From assembly GCF_011752975.1 (NCBI RefSeq), contig NZ_VWWP01000001.1:248001-312000 (forward strand): a stretch of 64,000 nt of DNA, in the 5' to 3' direction. Source of the DNA: Chryseobacterium sp. Tr-659 (GTDB lineage Bacteria > Bacteroidota > Bacteroidia > Flavobacteriales > Weeksellaceae). The translations under genes and the position numbers were made by a program. Below are positions 43,998 through 52,799 of the stretch, piece after piece (position 1 is the stretch's first letter; each line of letters opens with the position of its first letter). The notes under the pieces are model-generated. The model was not told where the DNA came from and did not search any database. It worked only from the letters and a program-made list of their open reading frames with translations.

Positions 43998-45668
43998 TTA
44001 ATTTTTATAAAAAGTTTTTAAAGTTCCTTCTTCCATATGAATATGCTGATCTGCATACTGGAGAAGGTCATAATCCTGAGATACGATAATAATTGTGGTT
44101 TTATGCTTTATTTGCTGCAGATATTGTATCATGGTATCCTGATATTCTTCACGCATTCCGGCGAAAGGATTTTCCAGAATGATGAGTCTTTTTTCTCCCA
44201 AAAGAGCACGAAGAAGAAGAATTTTTTTCTTTGAGCTGAAAGTAATTTCAGGATCTGTTTCACTTACTTCTGTAAAAAATCCACTGCTGAACATACTTGA
44301 AAAGTTTTGTATTCCCATGTTTTCGGAAAGTTCAAGGATATCTTCGGTATTATTGTGAGTGTTACCTAATAATATGTTGTCTTTTACAGTTCCCTGTATG
44401 ATTTTCATATTTTCAAGATAAAGTCCGACGGAATTTCTAAGTTCTTGTTTATCGATATTTTTTAATGGAATCTTGTCAAACAATATCATTCCTGAACTGG
44501 GCTCAAAAAAGCCGGTAATCATATTGAGAAGCAGTGTTTTGCCCGCTCCCAGTTTTCCCGTTAGAATATTGATGGTATTTTCCTGTATTTTAAAATTCAG
44601 ATCAGAAAGGATAGGGGAATGGTCATTAAATGAGAAGTTTACATTTTTAAATTCGATTTCTGTACCTTTTTCTTTCTGTGATAAAATGATTTCACCGTTT
44701 TGCTCTTCTTTGAGGTCTGTTATTTTCGAAAGTTTTGTAAAAGAAGCAATAAGATCATAATAGCTTTCAAGACTTACAATAAGTTTTTCCACTGCAGACA
44801 TAATGCTTAGAACAACAATTTCAGTTGCAATAAAGGCTCCGATATTAAGCTTTTGATTGATGAGAAGATAGGTCCCGATGGCAAGCATGGCCAGGGTGAT
44901 AATCACTTTAAAAGCAATAATTGTCTTATACTGAAAGACGAGAATTCTGAAATGTGAGGTTCTGTGGGTAAGATATTCCACTACCCGGTCATCTGTTCCT
45001 TTTAAATGAGATGCATCTTCAGAGTGCATCTTAAAAGTTTTCACAGATCCGGCAATATCTTCAATCCAGGCAGCAGTGTCATATTTTTTGTTGCTTTCCT
45101 CAATGCTGGATTTTATTCCGCTTTCCATGGTGTATCTGAAAATAATGATAACCGAGATAACCACCAGTCCTCCAAATGCTAAAAACCAAGGATGGTAAAA
45201 AGAAAGCAGAAGAATTCCAAAGACAATCTGTATAAGAGCTGTCGGAATTTCAAGTAAAATTTTTGATATTCCTTTCTGAAGATTCTGGATATCAAAGAAT
45301 CTGTTGACCAGTTCCGGGAGGTAATATTTTCTGGTATAAGACAGGTCTACTTTTGGTATTTTATCCGCAATAGCCATTGAAAATTCTACAAATATCTTCT
45401 GTTGTATTTTTTCAATGATCTGGATAACTTTTAGTCTGAAATATCCGGCAAGCCAGGTTCCTGCCACTACAAAAAATATGAGAATATAGATAGAAGTAGT
45501 CATTGTAGCTCCCATTACGAAACTTACAATGGACTGTATCCCCAAAGGCACACTCAGAAGTACAAGACCATTAAGAATGGCATAAAAATAAATGTTGGTG
45601 ACATCCTTTTTTTCTTTTGTGATATAACGGATGAGTCTTTTACCATGTTCATTCGCTGTTATTTCCAT
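43998..45668 (-). CDS. ABC exporter (permease-ATPase) with degenerate nucleotide-binding motifs
   Basis: 556 residues with six predicted membrane helices (1-310) and an ATPase domain after about 340. Walker A is intact (TGKLGAGKT, K377). Other motifs are lost: the Q-loop Gln is Glu (E419 in LYLENMK), the LSGGQ signature reads FSSKKK, the Walker B Asp and catalytic Glu are E499 and N500 (LIILENPFAG), the D-loop reads AGMR, and the H-switch His is Q531 (IVSQDYD). There is no peptidase domain. It heads a three-gene set with HlyD and TolC. It could be a degenerate half of a heterodimer or act with a different energy source (inference). The membrane domain looks normal. Confidence 0.85.
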   Translation of the reverse strand: MEITANEHGKRLIRYITKEKKDVTNIYFYAILNGLVLLSVPLGIQSIVSFVMGATMTTSIYILIFFVVAGTWLAGYFRLKVIQIIEKIQQKIFVEFSMAIADKIPKVDLSYTRKYYLPELVNRFFDIQNLQKGISKILLEIPTALIQIVFGILLLSFYHPWFLAFGGLVVISVIIIFRYTMESGIKSSIEESNKKYDTAAWIEDIAGSVKTFKMHSEDASHLKGTDDRVVEYLTHRTSHFRILVFQYKTIIAFKVIITLAMLAIGTYLLINQKLNIGAFIATEIVVLSIMSAVEKLIVSLESYYDLIASFTKLSKITDLKEEQNGEIILSQKEKGTEIEFKNVNFSFNDHSPILSDLNFKIQENTINILTGKLGAGKTLLLNMITGFFEPSSGMILFDKIPLKNIDKQELRNSVGLYLENMKIIQGTVKDNILLGNTHNNTEDILELSENMGIQNFSSMFSSGFFTEVSETDPEITFSSKKKILLLRALLGEKRLIILENPFAGMREEYQDTMIQYLQQIKHKTTIIIVSQDYDLLQYADQHIHMEEGTLKTFYKN

Positions 45669-46113
45669 TTTCCTGCTGAATAAGATTGAATGTTTATTTT
45701 AATTTTGGTCAGAATACAAGATGAAGTATAAATGGTGAATATTTTTAAGAATAGTACTCTGTATTTTTCTTTTCCATCATTATACTGATACTGGTCTTTT
45801 CGGATGGCAATTTCAACTGAAAATTCATGTAATATGTATCTGCTTTTTTCGGGGTTCAAAGATAGCAGATGAGATATTGTTAATACGCTTATCTACATTA
45901 GAATGACATTAAAATGTGATTAGAATTTGGGTGATAGATTAAGTTTTTTTATGATCATTATCATATTATTCATAGATTCATGCCCCAGAATCTGATAAGT
46001 TCATACTTAAACTTGCGGAATGAGTTAAAAGTTCTACAAAATTCTTTTTAACCTTGTTCATTTTTAGTAAATTTGTCAACCTTTAAATATTTAAATAAAA
46101 TAATAAAAATAAT
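45669..46113. other. Gap between ABC gene and sucC
   Basis: Divergent genes flank it. It holds the sucC promoter (46068-46075) and presumably that of the ABC operon on the other strand, but I cannot place the latter. A 66-residue frame here (45659-45859, minus) overlaps the ABC start and lacks family features. Confidence 0.5.
46068..46075 (+). promoter_or_regulatory. sucC promoter element
   Basis: TAAATTTG, 39 bases before the ATG, matches the Bacteroidota -7 consensus. TTG occurs at 46054-46056 but is closer than usual. Confidence 0.55.
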
Positions 46114-47304
46114 ATGAATCTTCACGAGTATCAATCAAAAGAGATTTTATCAAAGTATGGAGTAGCTATCCAACGTGGTTTCGTAGCAAACAACGTAGAT
46201 GAAGCTGTAGCAGCTGCAGAAAAATTGACTGCTGAAACCGGAGCACAGGCTTGGGTTGTAAAAGCACAGATTCACGCAGGTGGTCGTGGTAAAGGTGGAG
46301 GTGTTAAGTTCTCTCCAAACATGGATAAACTTAAAGAGAACGCTCAGAACATCATCGGAATGCAGTTAGTAACTCCACAAACTTCTGCTGAAGGTAAAAA
46401 AGTACACTCTGTTTTGATTGCAGAAGATGTTTATTATCCTGGAGAATCTGAAACTAAAGAATTTTATGTTTCTATTCTTTTAGACAGAGCTGAAGGGAAA
46501 AATACTATTGTATATTCTACTGAAGGAGGTATGGATATTGAGCACGTTGCTGAAGTAACTCCTCATTTGATCCACAACGAACTTATTGATCCTGCTATTG
46601 GTCTTCAAGGGTTCCAAGCTAGAAAAATTGCTTTCAACTTAGGTCTTGAAGGGAATGCTTTCAAAGAATTCACAAAATTCATCACATCTTTATATAATGC
46701 TTACACAGGAATTGATGCTTCTCTTTTCGAAATCAACCCTGTATTAAAGACTTCTGATAACAAAATTATCGCTGTAGATGCTAAAGTAACTTTAGATGAC
46801 AACTCATTGTTCCGTCACAAAGACTTAGCTGAACTAAGAGATACAAGAGAAGAAGATCCAATGGATGTAGAGGCTGGTGAAGCTGGTCTTAACTTCGTAA
46901 AACTAGACGGTAACGTAGCTTGTATGGTAAACGGAGCAGGTCTTGCAATGGCAACAATGGATATCATCAAATTATCAGGTGGTAATCCTGCAAACTTCCT
47001 TGACGTAGGAGGTACTGCTGATGCTCAGAGAGTACAAACTGCTTTCGGAATTATCTTAAGAGATCCGAATGTAAAAGCTATTCTTATCAACATCTTCGGA
47101 GGTATCGTAAGATGTGACAGAGTTGCTCAGGGAGTTGTAGATGCTTACAAAGCTATGGGTAGCCTTCCGGTTCCATTGATCGTAAGATTACAAGGAACTA
47201 ACGCTGTTGAAGCTAAAAAATTAATTGATGAGTCTGGTCTTCCGGTACACTCTGCAATTACTCTAGAAGAAGCTGCAAACAAAGTAAAAGAAGTTTTAGC
47301 GTAA
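46114..47304 (+). CDS. sucC: Succinate-CoA ligase, beta subunit
   Basis: 396 residues. ATP-grasp N terminus MNLHEYQSKEILSKYGVAIQ, the KAQIHAGGRGKGGGVK loop, and FEINPVLKTSDNKIIAVDAK for metal binding. The C-terminal CoA-ligase domain has GNVACMVNGAGLAMATMD, FLDVGGTA and INIFGGIVRCD. It is the TCA-cycle step converting succinyl-CoA to succinate with nucleotide phosphorylation. The alpha subunit (sucD) is not adjacent. Codon use is strongly biased. It is monocistronic with a terminator that is duplicated downstream. Confidence 0.97.
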   Translation: MNLHEYQSKEILSKYGVAIQRGFVANNVDEAVAAAEKLTAETGAQAWVVKAQIHAGGRGKGGGVKFSPNMDKLKENAQNIIGMQLVTPQTSAEGKKVHSVLIAEDVYYPGESETKEFYVSILLDRAEGKNTIVYSTEGGMDIEHVAEVTPHLIHNELIDPAIGLQGFQARKIAFNLGLEGNAFKEFTKFITSLYNAYTGIDASLFEINPVLKTSDNKIIAVDAKVTLDDNSLFRHKDLAELRDTREEDPMDVEAGEAGLNFVKLDGNVACMVNGAGLAMATMDIIKLSGGNPANFLDVGGTADAQRVQTAFGIILRDPNVKAILINIFGGIVRCDRVAQGVVDAYKAMGSLPVPLIVRLQGTNAVEAKKLIDESGLPVHSAITLEEAANKVKEVLA

Positions 47305-47326
47305 TCTGAAACTTTTAAATAAATTA

Positions 47327-47357
47327 AGAACCGTTCCATTTTTGGGACGGTTTTTTT
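47327..47357 (+). terminator. sucC terminator
   Basis: aaccgttcc pairs with gggacggtt across a short loop, followed by seven T residues. Confidence 0.85.
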
Positions 47358-47435
47358 GTATTCTTAAATTTTAGATTGCATAGATACAGAGGGGCTGCAT
47401 AATCAGCGGGACATAAAATCAGTCTTAAGATTTTG

Positions 47436-47498
47436 GTGTAATCTGGAATTTTCAAATAGAATTAAAAATGGTTTCATTTTTGGAACGATTTTTTAATG
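47436..47498 (+). repeat. Diverged second copy of the sucC 3'/terminator region
   Basis: The sequence from gtaatctgg through gaacgattttttaatg aligns with 47301-47360 over about 58 bases, including the stop codon. By eye about three quarters of positions match. The terminator stem is weakened. It is a partial tandem duplication with a dispersed repeat between copies. Confidence 0.55.
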
Positions 47499-47517
47499 CA
47501 TGTAGAAAACATTATTC

Positions 47518-48012
47518 ATGAAAAACTTATACATTCCTGAGCCATGCTCCGAAAACTGGGAAACCATGTCTCCGCAAGAAAAAGGCCGCTTTTGTTCTGT
47601 CTGCAATAAATGTGTTATTGATTTTACTCAAAAAAATCCTCAGGAAATTCGGCAGATTATGGATAATAGAGGAGATGTTAAGATTTGTGGCAGGTTTTAT
47701 AATAACCAATTAGATATTTCTGATTCATCAGAAAAAATAGAATCCCGTTTTTTTAAATATATTCCTTCCGGCTTTCAGAATAACAGAATGCTGATAAGTA
47801 TATTTTCTTTCCTTCTCTTTCTGACAGGCTGTTCAAAACCTAAGCCTGAAGTTTATGCTACCACTGGCGTGGTGATGGAAATAGAAGAAGATTCTTCCGC
47901 AGTCAATAATAGACACACTATGGGAGAAGCCCGTATTGTTGAGAGTGATAGTATTGCCAAAATTTCTCAAAAAGATCATGTTGAAGACAAGAAAAAATTG
48001 AAGAAGAAATAG
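47518..48012 (+). CDS. Membrane protein with N-terminal four-Cys zinc-ribbon-like motif
   Basis: 164 residues. The N-terminal motif EPCSENWETMSPQEKGRFCS, then VCNKCVIDFT, carries Cys10, Cys26, Cys29 and Cys32. This is a cytosolic zinc-ribbon-like pattern that recurs at the N terminus of several flavobacterial membrane proteins. A single hydrophobic segment (about 93-108, MLISIFSFLLFLTG) is followed by an extracytosolic tail ending in KKKLKKK. Its role is unknown. It starts 214 bases after sucC, beyond the duplicated terminator. Confidence 0.7.
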   Translation: MKNLYIPEPCSENWETMSPQEKGRFCSVCNKCVIDFTQKNPQEIRQIMDNRGDVKICGRFYNNQLDISDSSEKIESRFFKYIPSGFQNNRMLISIFSFLLFLTGCSKPKPEVYATTGVVMEIEEDSSAVNNRHTMGEARIVESDSIAKISQKDHVEDKKKLKKK

Positions 48013-48181
48013 AACTATTCCTTACCAGGAAAATATTGTAAATAAATAATTTTTAACAAGAATCTATTTTTTCAGCTTTATTCTATGTATCTATAGGGTT
48101 GTATTTTGCCACATAGATACATAGACTTTAAAGTTATCGGAAAACATTAGCGAAATTTGTGGTATCAGCGAGAAGTAAAAA

Positions 48182-49066
48182 CTACTTATCCTGGTTTTCT
48201 GGCGTAGGAGGTTCCCCGTTGGTGATACTAATGCTTGTAGGCGTTACCAATTGAATTTTATCTACATCAAAACGTTCTTTAATCCCTAAATAAGCCTTAC
48301 TTCTTATCTGAGCCAGATTAGAGCCTATCTTTATCCAGAATTTTACCTGAAGGTTGAATGATCCCTGCTTCAAATCTGTGAAAATGACTTCTACTGTATC
48401 GAGTTTGTCCACATTGTCAAGATTTTTAATCACATCCAGGATTCCTTTTTGAGCTTTACTTATATCTTCATCTGCCGGAATTTCAAAATTTAAAATAATC
48501 CTTCGCTGTGGCGATGCCGTAATATTATAGAAGGGAGCGTTGAAAACGACCTGATTAGGTATGTATGCTTTCTTACCATCATCGGTAAGAATTTTAGTAG
48601 TTAAAAAACCGATTTCCTGCACGGTTCCCGAGTGTGCTCCGATAGTAATATAATCACCCACTTTAAATGCTTTATCAATCCCGATAAGCATTCCGGAAAA
48701 GATGCTGGAGACAAGATCTTTTAAGGCTACACCGGCAATCACCCCGGCCACTCCCAAACTTCCTATGAATTTCCATAAAAAGCCACTGAAGCCCATAATC
48801 TCAAGAGAAATAAAGGTTCCCATCAGCATTATCAGGAATCTGAATACACTGATTAAAGTAACCAATGAGCTTTCTTTTTCGCTTTTCGGGAAAAATTTAT
48901 GAAATAGCTTTACGGCAACCAGACTTAAATATTTACTGGTGATAAGGAAAAAAGTAAATACTAAAATTCCAACAATTAGCTTTGGGGTAAGTTCGGCAAA
49001 TGTAACATACCAATTTTCCAATACCTTATAAACAAGGTCTACATACCTGAGGCCGGTCTTCTCCAT
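48182..49066 (-). CDS. MscS-family mechanosensitive channel
   Basis: 294 residues. Three N-terminal membrane helices (about 15-120) end in the pore helix GVAGVIAGVALKDLVSSIFSG, which carries the alternating Gly/Ala packing of MscS. The cytosolic beta domain follows (GDYITIGAHSGTVQEIGFLTT, IPNQVVFNAPFYNI, NFEIPADEDISKA). It has no extended N-terminal domain, so it belongs to the small MscS type. It opens on membrane tension during osmotic downshock. It is divergent from the peroxiredoxin gene. Confidence 0.93.
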   Translation of the reverse strand: MEKTGLRYVDLVYKVLENWYVTFAELTPKLIVGILVFTFFLITSKYLSLVAVKLFHKFFPKSEKESSLVTLISVFRFLIMLMGTFISLEIMGFSGFLWKFIGSLGVAGVIAGVALKDLVSSIFSGMLIGIDKAFKVGDYITIGAHSGTVQEIGFLTTKILTDDGKKAYIPNQVVFNAPFYNITASPQRRIILNFEIPADEDISKAQKGILDVIKNLDNVDKLDTVEVIFTDLKQGSFNLQVKFWIKIGSNLAQIRSKAYLGIKERFDVDKIQLVTPTSISITNGEPPTPENQDK

Positions 49067-49110
49067 GAATAAAAATTTTTATTTAAAGATATAAATTTTC
49101 ATCAAAAAAT

Positions 49111-49140
49111 TTGCCAGTTCCAAAAAGTCTACTAAATTTG
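49111..49140 (+). promoter_or_regulatory. Bacteroidota promoter of the peroxiredoxin gene
   Basis: TTG at 49111-49113 lies 19 bases before TAAATTTG at 49133-49140. This is the best match in the window to the TTG-N19-TAnnTTTG consensus, 22 bases before the ATG. Confidence 0.75.
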
Positions 49141-49162
49141 TAGACTATAAAAACAAAATATT

Positions 49163-49798
49163 ATGTCAATCAAACTAGGAGATACAGCACCCAATTTTCA
49201 GGCAGAGTCCTCTACAGGAGATATTAATTTTTACCAATACTTAGGAGATTCCTGGGGAATTTTATTTTCACATCCAGCCGATTACACACCGGTTTGTACT
49301 ACTGAATTAGGATACACGGCAAAGCTGCATTCCGAATTTGATGCCAGAAATACAAAAGTAATTGCTTTAAGTGTGGATGGAGTAGAAGACCATCAAAATT
49401 GGGTGAAAGATATCAACGAAACCCAACACACAGAAGTGCACTTTCCCATTATTGCGGATAAGGACAGAAAGGTTTCAGAATTATATGATTTTATCCACCC
49501 GAATGCTTCGGCGACAGCAACAGTCCGTTCTTTACTGATTATTGATCCAGAGAAGACAGTAAGGCTGATTATCACCTATCCGGCTTCTACAGGAAGAAAC
49601 TTTAATGAGATAGTAAGGGTACTGGATTCTTTGCAGCTGGTGGATAATTATAAGGTGGCAACGCCTGTTAACTGGAAAGAGGGTGAGGATGTTATTATAC
49701 CTCCTGCAATCTCTACGGAAGAAGCGAGAAAGATCTTCCCTAAAGGTGTCACCGAGATAAAGCCGTATTTAAGATATACACCGCAACCCAATACATGA
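49163..49798 (+). CDS. 1-Cys peroxiredoxin (Prx6 type)
   Basis: 211 residues. The peroxidatic cysteine is C45 in HPADYTPVCTTELG. No other cysteine is present, so a resolving Cys is lacking, as in Prx6. The C-terminal extension (NWKEGEDVIIPPAISTEEARKIFPKG) is the Prx6 signature. It reduces peroxides in the cytosol; the electron donor is not evident. It is monocistronic with a strong promoter and terminator. Confidence 0.95.
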   Translation: MSIKLGDTAPNFQAESSTGDINFYQYLGDSWGILFSHPADYTPVCTTELGYTAKLHSEFDARNTKVIALSVDGVEDHQNWVKDINETQHTEVHFPIIADKDRKVSELYDFIHPNASATATVRSLLIIDPEKTVRLIITYPASTGRNFNEIVRVLDSLQLVDNYKVATPVNWKEGEDVIIPPAISTEEARKIFPKGVTEIKPYLRYTPQPNT

Positions 49799-49837
49799 TT
49801 TATTTGATTTTTTATAGTTTAGTTTTAATTTGTACGA

Positions 49838-49870
49838 AAATCGCCCCGAAATTTAATTTCGGGGCGATTT
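49838..49870. terminator. Bidirectional terminator
   Basis: Perfect 15-bp stem (49838-49852, 49856-49870) with a 3-base loop between convergent genes. Confidence 0.88.
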
Positions 49871-49907
49871 CAATTTATACTTATATGATGTATAGTAAAG
49901 CGATTAA

Positions 49908-50501
49908 TTACTTTACTTCATTAATAACTTGCTTAGCTTTAGAAGTTGGCAAATAAATACTAAATCCTAGGTTAACCGTAATGTTAGATGTTAAACCTTG
50001 ATTTCCGAAACCTGTAACACCAGCATATTTTACTAAACCTTCTAAACCAATATTTGGAGTGATAAAGTAAGAATAACCTGGTCCAGCACCAAAATCAAGA
50101 CCTGTTGTAGAGTTACCTCCTTTGCTGATAGAATAACCACCAACACCTACGTTTCCTTCGAAGAACCATCTTCCGTGGTGTAATAAGTTGTCAACACCTT
50201 TTTCTCCAGGAGAAAGATAATAACGTCCTAAAGCTCCTACTCCATAATCAAATCTTGTATTTGAAGTATTAGAAGATTTGCCAATACCTAAATTTACATA
50301 TCCCCCAACAGCTACGTTATCTTCGATGAAATAAGCACCCTTTGGTTGTAGGTTAATTTGGTATCCACCACCTGTATTTAAACCAAAATTACTTGTTGCT
50401 AAGCTACTTCCTACCATCCAATTACCTTTCTGAATCTGAGCGTTTGCAGTTGCTGTTAAACCTGCTACAGCTAATATCCCTGTTAAAATAAGTCTTTTCA
50501 T
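49908..50501 (-). CDS. Outer-membrane beta-barrel protein
   Basis: 197 residues. A signal peptide (MKRLILTGILAVAGLTATANAQ) is followed by amphipathic strands with glycine and aromatic girdle residues (YQINLQPKGAYFIEDNVAVGGYVNLGIG, LGRYYLSP, NVGVGGYSI), as in small OmpA-like or OmpW-like barrels. The last strand ends NLGFSIYLP with a short polar tail. Its specific role is unknown. It is convergent to the peroxiredoxin gene. The next gene up on the same strand is 280 bases away. Confidence 0.85.
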   Translation of the reverse strand: MKRLILTGILAVAGLTATANAQIQKGNWMVGSSLATSNFGLNTGGGYQINLQPKGAYFIEDNVAVGGYVNLGIGKSSNTSNTRFDYGVGALGRYYLSPGEKGVDNLLHHGRWFFEGNVGVGGYSISKGGNSTTGLDFGAGPGYSYFITPNIGLEGLVKYAGVTGFGNQGLTSNITVNLGFSIYLPTSKAKQVINEVK

Positions 50502-50781
50502 AATTTATTATTTTAATAATTAAATGTTTATTATTCACGAATTATAGAAAAAACAATAAATGTGCCATACTCTTAATTTTAGATAATTTCTCTAAATTAA
50601 TGTTAAGATTATGAGTAAGTTATATTTTAATATTTTAACATAATTACTGGTGATTCTGCAATCATAAAGTGTGAGAGACATAAAATGGTGAGTAATATTT
50701 TTGAAGTTTGAATGATTTGTTATTTCTATTTTTCTGCCGTGTGGTAGGTGAAAGATAACCGGTTTTTGAAACTTTTCTGTA

Positions 50782-51297
50782 TTAAATAAACAAAAGAATG
50801 ATAGAAATAATAAGACCGGCAATGGTAAATTTTATTCCTCGTTTGAATGCTCTTGTCTTAGGGTTAAACATCCAGAAACTTGAAATGACAAAGAAGAAAA
50901 GCGCAACCCCAAAAAATACACTTAGAGGTGCTATGGCATCTTTAGACTGTGATTTGTGAAGAGAAACCATTTTGTCCAGTACGAAAGGCAGTTCCATTTT
51001 TGAATACTTGGCAACTCCTGTTGCTGAGTCATAAGTTCCTTTTTTAAAATGAAGAACAGTTCCTTCTGTTTTCTCTACTTCAAGCCCTTTCATCTTGAGT
51101 TCCTTTTTGAGTTCTTTTTCAGAAAGGTTTACAGATAGTGTCTTTTCATACTTTTTTTCGCTTTTCAGAAAATCAGTGTCTCTGTAGACCAAAATAATCC
51201 CGCTTACTGCATACACAGCCATAATACCTGCCAGGAAATATCCCAGATAGCGGTGAATAATTCTCATGAAGCTTCTAGTGTCTTTAATCTTATCCAT
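50782..51297 (-). CDS. PepSY-type membrane protein
   Basis: 171 residues. The first helix follows MRIIHRYLGYFLAGIMAVYAVSGIILVYRD, the PepSY-associated TM signature. A periplasmic PepSY-like domain covers about residues 40-110, and two helices end the protein (GVALFFFVISSFWMFNP, then TIAGLIISIILLF). Such proteins commonly sit next to siderophore TonB receptors and may help remove iron or process the ligand. Here the upstream receptor is only a remnant, 23 bases away. Confidence 0.88.
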   Translation of the reverse strand: MDKIKDTRSFMRIIHRYLGYFLAGIMAVYAVSGIILVYRDTDFLKSEKKYEKTLSVNLSEKELKKELKMKGLEVEKTEGTVLHFKKGTYDSATGVAKYSKMELPFVLDKMVSLHKSQSKDAIAPLSVFFGVALFFFVISSFWMFNPKTRAFKRGIKFTIAGLIISIILLFI

Positions 51298-51320
51298 ATC
51301 TTATTGTTTTGTTTTAAATT

Positions 51321-51551
51321 TCAAAAGTGGAAGCTGCAAAAAAGGCAATTTCCACTTTTAATAGAGAAGTATTTATATTTAATTCTAAAGTCTGTACGTA
51401 ATGGTCTCGCCTGGTTAGGATTTCCTGTTTTATGAAGATTAATATCCTCAATATTCTGCGTTCTGATAGTATCTGCTTCAACGTTTTTAAGCTGTGCACT
51501 TACTGAAACTGCAGTAATTAGGAGTCCTCAAGAAAGTAGTTGTATTTTCAT
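51321..51551 (-). pseudogene. TonB-dependent receptor remnant, truncated and interrupted
   Basis: On the minus strand an ATG (51551) opens MKIQLLS, then an in-frame stop TGA, then GLLITAVSVSAQLKNVEADT and TIRTQNIEDINLHKTGNPNQ, ending at TGA 51321-51323. The first 20 residues form a typical flavobacterial signal peptide except for the stop. The NIEDINLHKTGNPNQARPL stretch matches the N terminus of siderophore TonB receptors. Around 650 residues of plug and barrel are missing; DFRIKYKYF may be the fused last strand. It lies directly before the PepSY gene, as in intact receptor loci. Confidence 0.75.
51323..51359 (-). terminator. Hairpin at the end of the receptor remnant
   Basis: aaaagtggaa (51323-51332) pairs with ttccactttt (51350-51359). 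It overlaps the end of the decayed receptor. Confidence 0.45.
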
Positions 51552-51710
51552 TTTATTTTTATGTAGAGCAGTTTTAAATAAGGCGCAAATGTAAGTATTT
51601 GTTTAGAATAGATAAAAATAATTTTGTGATATTTGTCATATTTTTTTAGGTTAAAAGATGGATTATCTCTATCCCTTTTTTAGATCGTGGAATCAGGAAT
51701 TTTTTATGAA

Positions 51711-51718
51711 TATATTTG
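51711..51718 (+). promoter_or_regulatory. Promoter element of the oxidoreductase gene
   Basis: TATATTTG, 16 bases before the ATG at 51734, matches the TAnnTTTG consensus and supports that start. Confidence 0.55.
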
Positions 51719-51733
51719 TTGAAAAATTAGAGT

Positions 51734-52789
51734 ATGCAATTGGTAAAAGCAGGGCTTTGTGCCTTCGGAATGAGTGGAAAAGTTTTTCACGCTCCCTTTT
51801 TAAAGGAACATCCGGGATTTTTTCTTTCTGCAATCGTAGAAAGAAGTAAAGAAGAATCTAAAGAAAAATATCCTGAAGCAACCATTTATCGTTCAGTGGA
51901 AGAAATGCTTCAAAATGCCGACATAGAACTGGTAATCATCAATACTCCGGTACAAACTCATTATGAGTATGCTAAAAAAGCTCTGGAAGCCGGAAAAAAT
52001 ATCATAGTGGAAAAACCATTTACCGTAAATGTTTCAGAAGCTGAAGAGTTGGTAAATCTTGCGGAAGAAAAAGGTTTATTTCTAAGTGTATATCAAAACA
52101 GAAGATTTGACCGCGATTTTTTACAGGTCCAAAAAATTTTGAATGAAGGAAAACTAGGAAACATCAAAGAAGTGGAAATCCGTTTTGACAGGTTCCGGAC
52201 AACACCGAGTGGAAAACAGCATAAAGAAAACCCGGATCAGCTTGGTTCAGGATCACTTCACGATTTGGGGGCTCATCTTGTGGATCAGGCAGTACAGTAT
52301 TTCGGATACCCTGAAAAGCTTTTTGCCGATGTGTTTTCTATGAAAGGAGAAGCTTTTGCAAATGATTATTTTGAAATCCTTTTATATTATAAGAATGATT
52401 TAAGAGTGAGACTAAAATCATCGGTTTTCAGTAAAGAGGCTCATAATGCATATACAATTCACGGAGACCGGGGAAGTTTTTTGCAGGAAAGGACAGATAA
52501 TCAGGAAAATGAACTGGTAGCAGGAGCAATTCCTGAGTATGGTAAAGAATGGACAAAACCGTTAAACGGAACAGACGGGATCTTAAACTTTTTAGATGAA
52601 AATACCGGAACAGAAAGAATCCTTACTTCAAGCGAAGCCGGTAATTATATGGACTATTACCAGCAGATTTATGAACACATTGTTTTCGGATATGCATTGC
52701 CGTCTCCGGGAAAACAGGTCATTCAGAATATGAAAATTATTGATGCTTCATTGGAAAGTACAAAAGATCAAAAAGTGATTGAATTATAG
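51734..52789 (+). CDS. Gfo/Idh/MocA-family oxidoreductase
   Basis: 351 residues. N-terminal Rossmann domain: KAGLCAFGMSGKVFHAPFL, ELVIINTPVQTHYEYAKKALEAGKNIIVEKPFTVN with the characteristic EKP motif. C-terminal substrate domain: SGSLHDLGAHLVDQAVQYFG with the conserved Asp/His pair. It is NAD(P)-dependent, cytosolic, typically acting on sugars or inositols; substrate unknown. No signal peptide. It is monocistronic. Confidence 0.93.
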   Translation: MQLVKAGLCAFGMSGKVFHAPFLKEHPGFFLSAIVERSKEESKEKYPEATIYRSVEEMLQNADIELVIINTPVQTHYEYAKKALEAGKNIIVEKPFTVNVSEAEELVNLAEEKGLFLSVYQNRRFDRDFLQVQKILNEGKLGNIKEVEIRFDRFRTTPSGKQHKENPDQLGSGSLHDLGAHLVDQAVQYFGYPEKLFADVFSMKGEAFANDYFEILLYYKNDLRVRLKSSVFSKEAHNAYTIHGDRGSFLQERTDNQENELVAGAIPEYGKEWTKPLNGTDGILNFLDENTGTERILTSSEAGNYMDYYQQIYEHIVFGYALPSPGKQVIQNMKIIDASLESTKDQKVIEL

Positions 52790-52799
52790 ATAATCATAT

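Noticed and set aside
45659..45859. 66-residue minus-strand frame before the ABC gene
   Set aside because: It overlaps the ABC start, is AT-rich with no family resemblance, and probably reflects an open leader.
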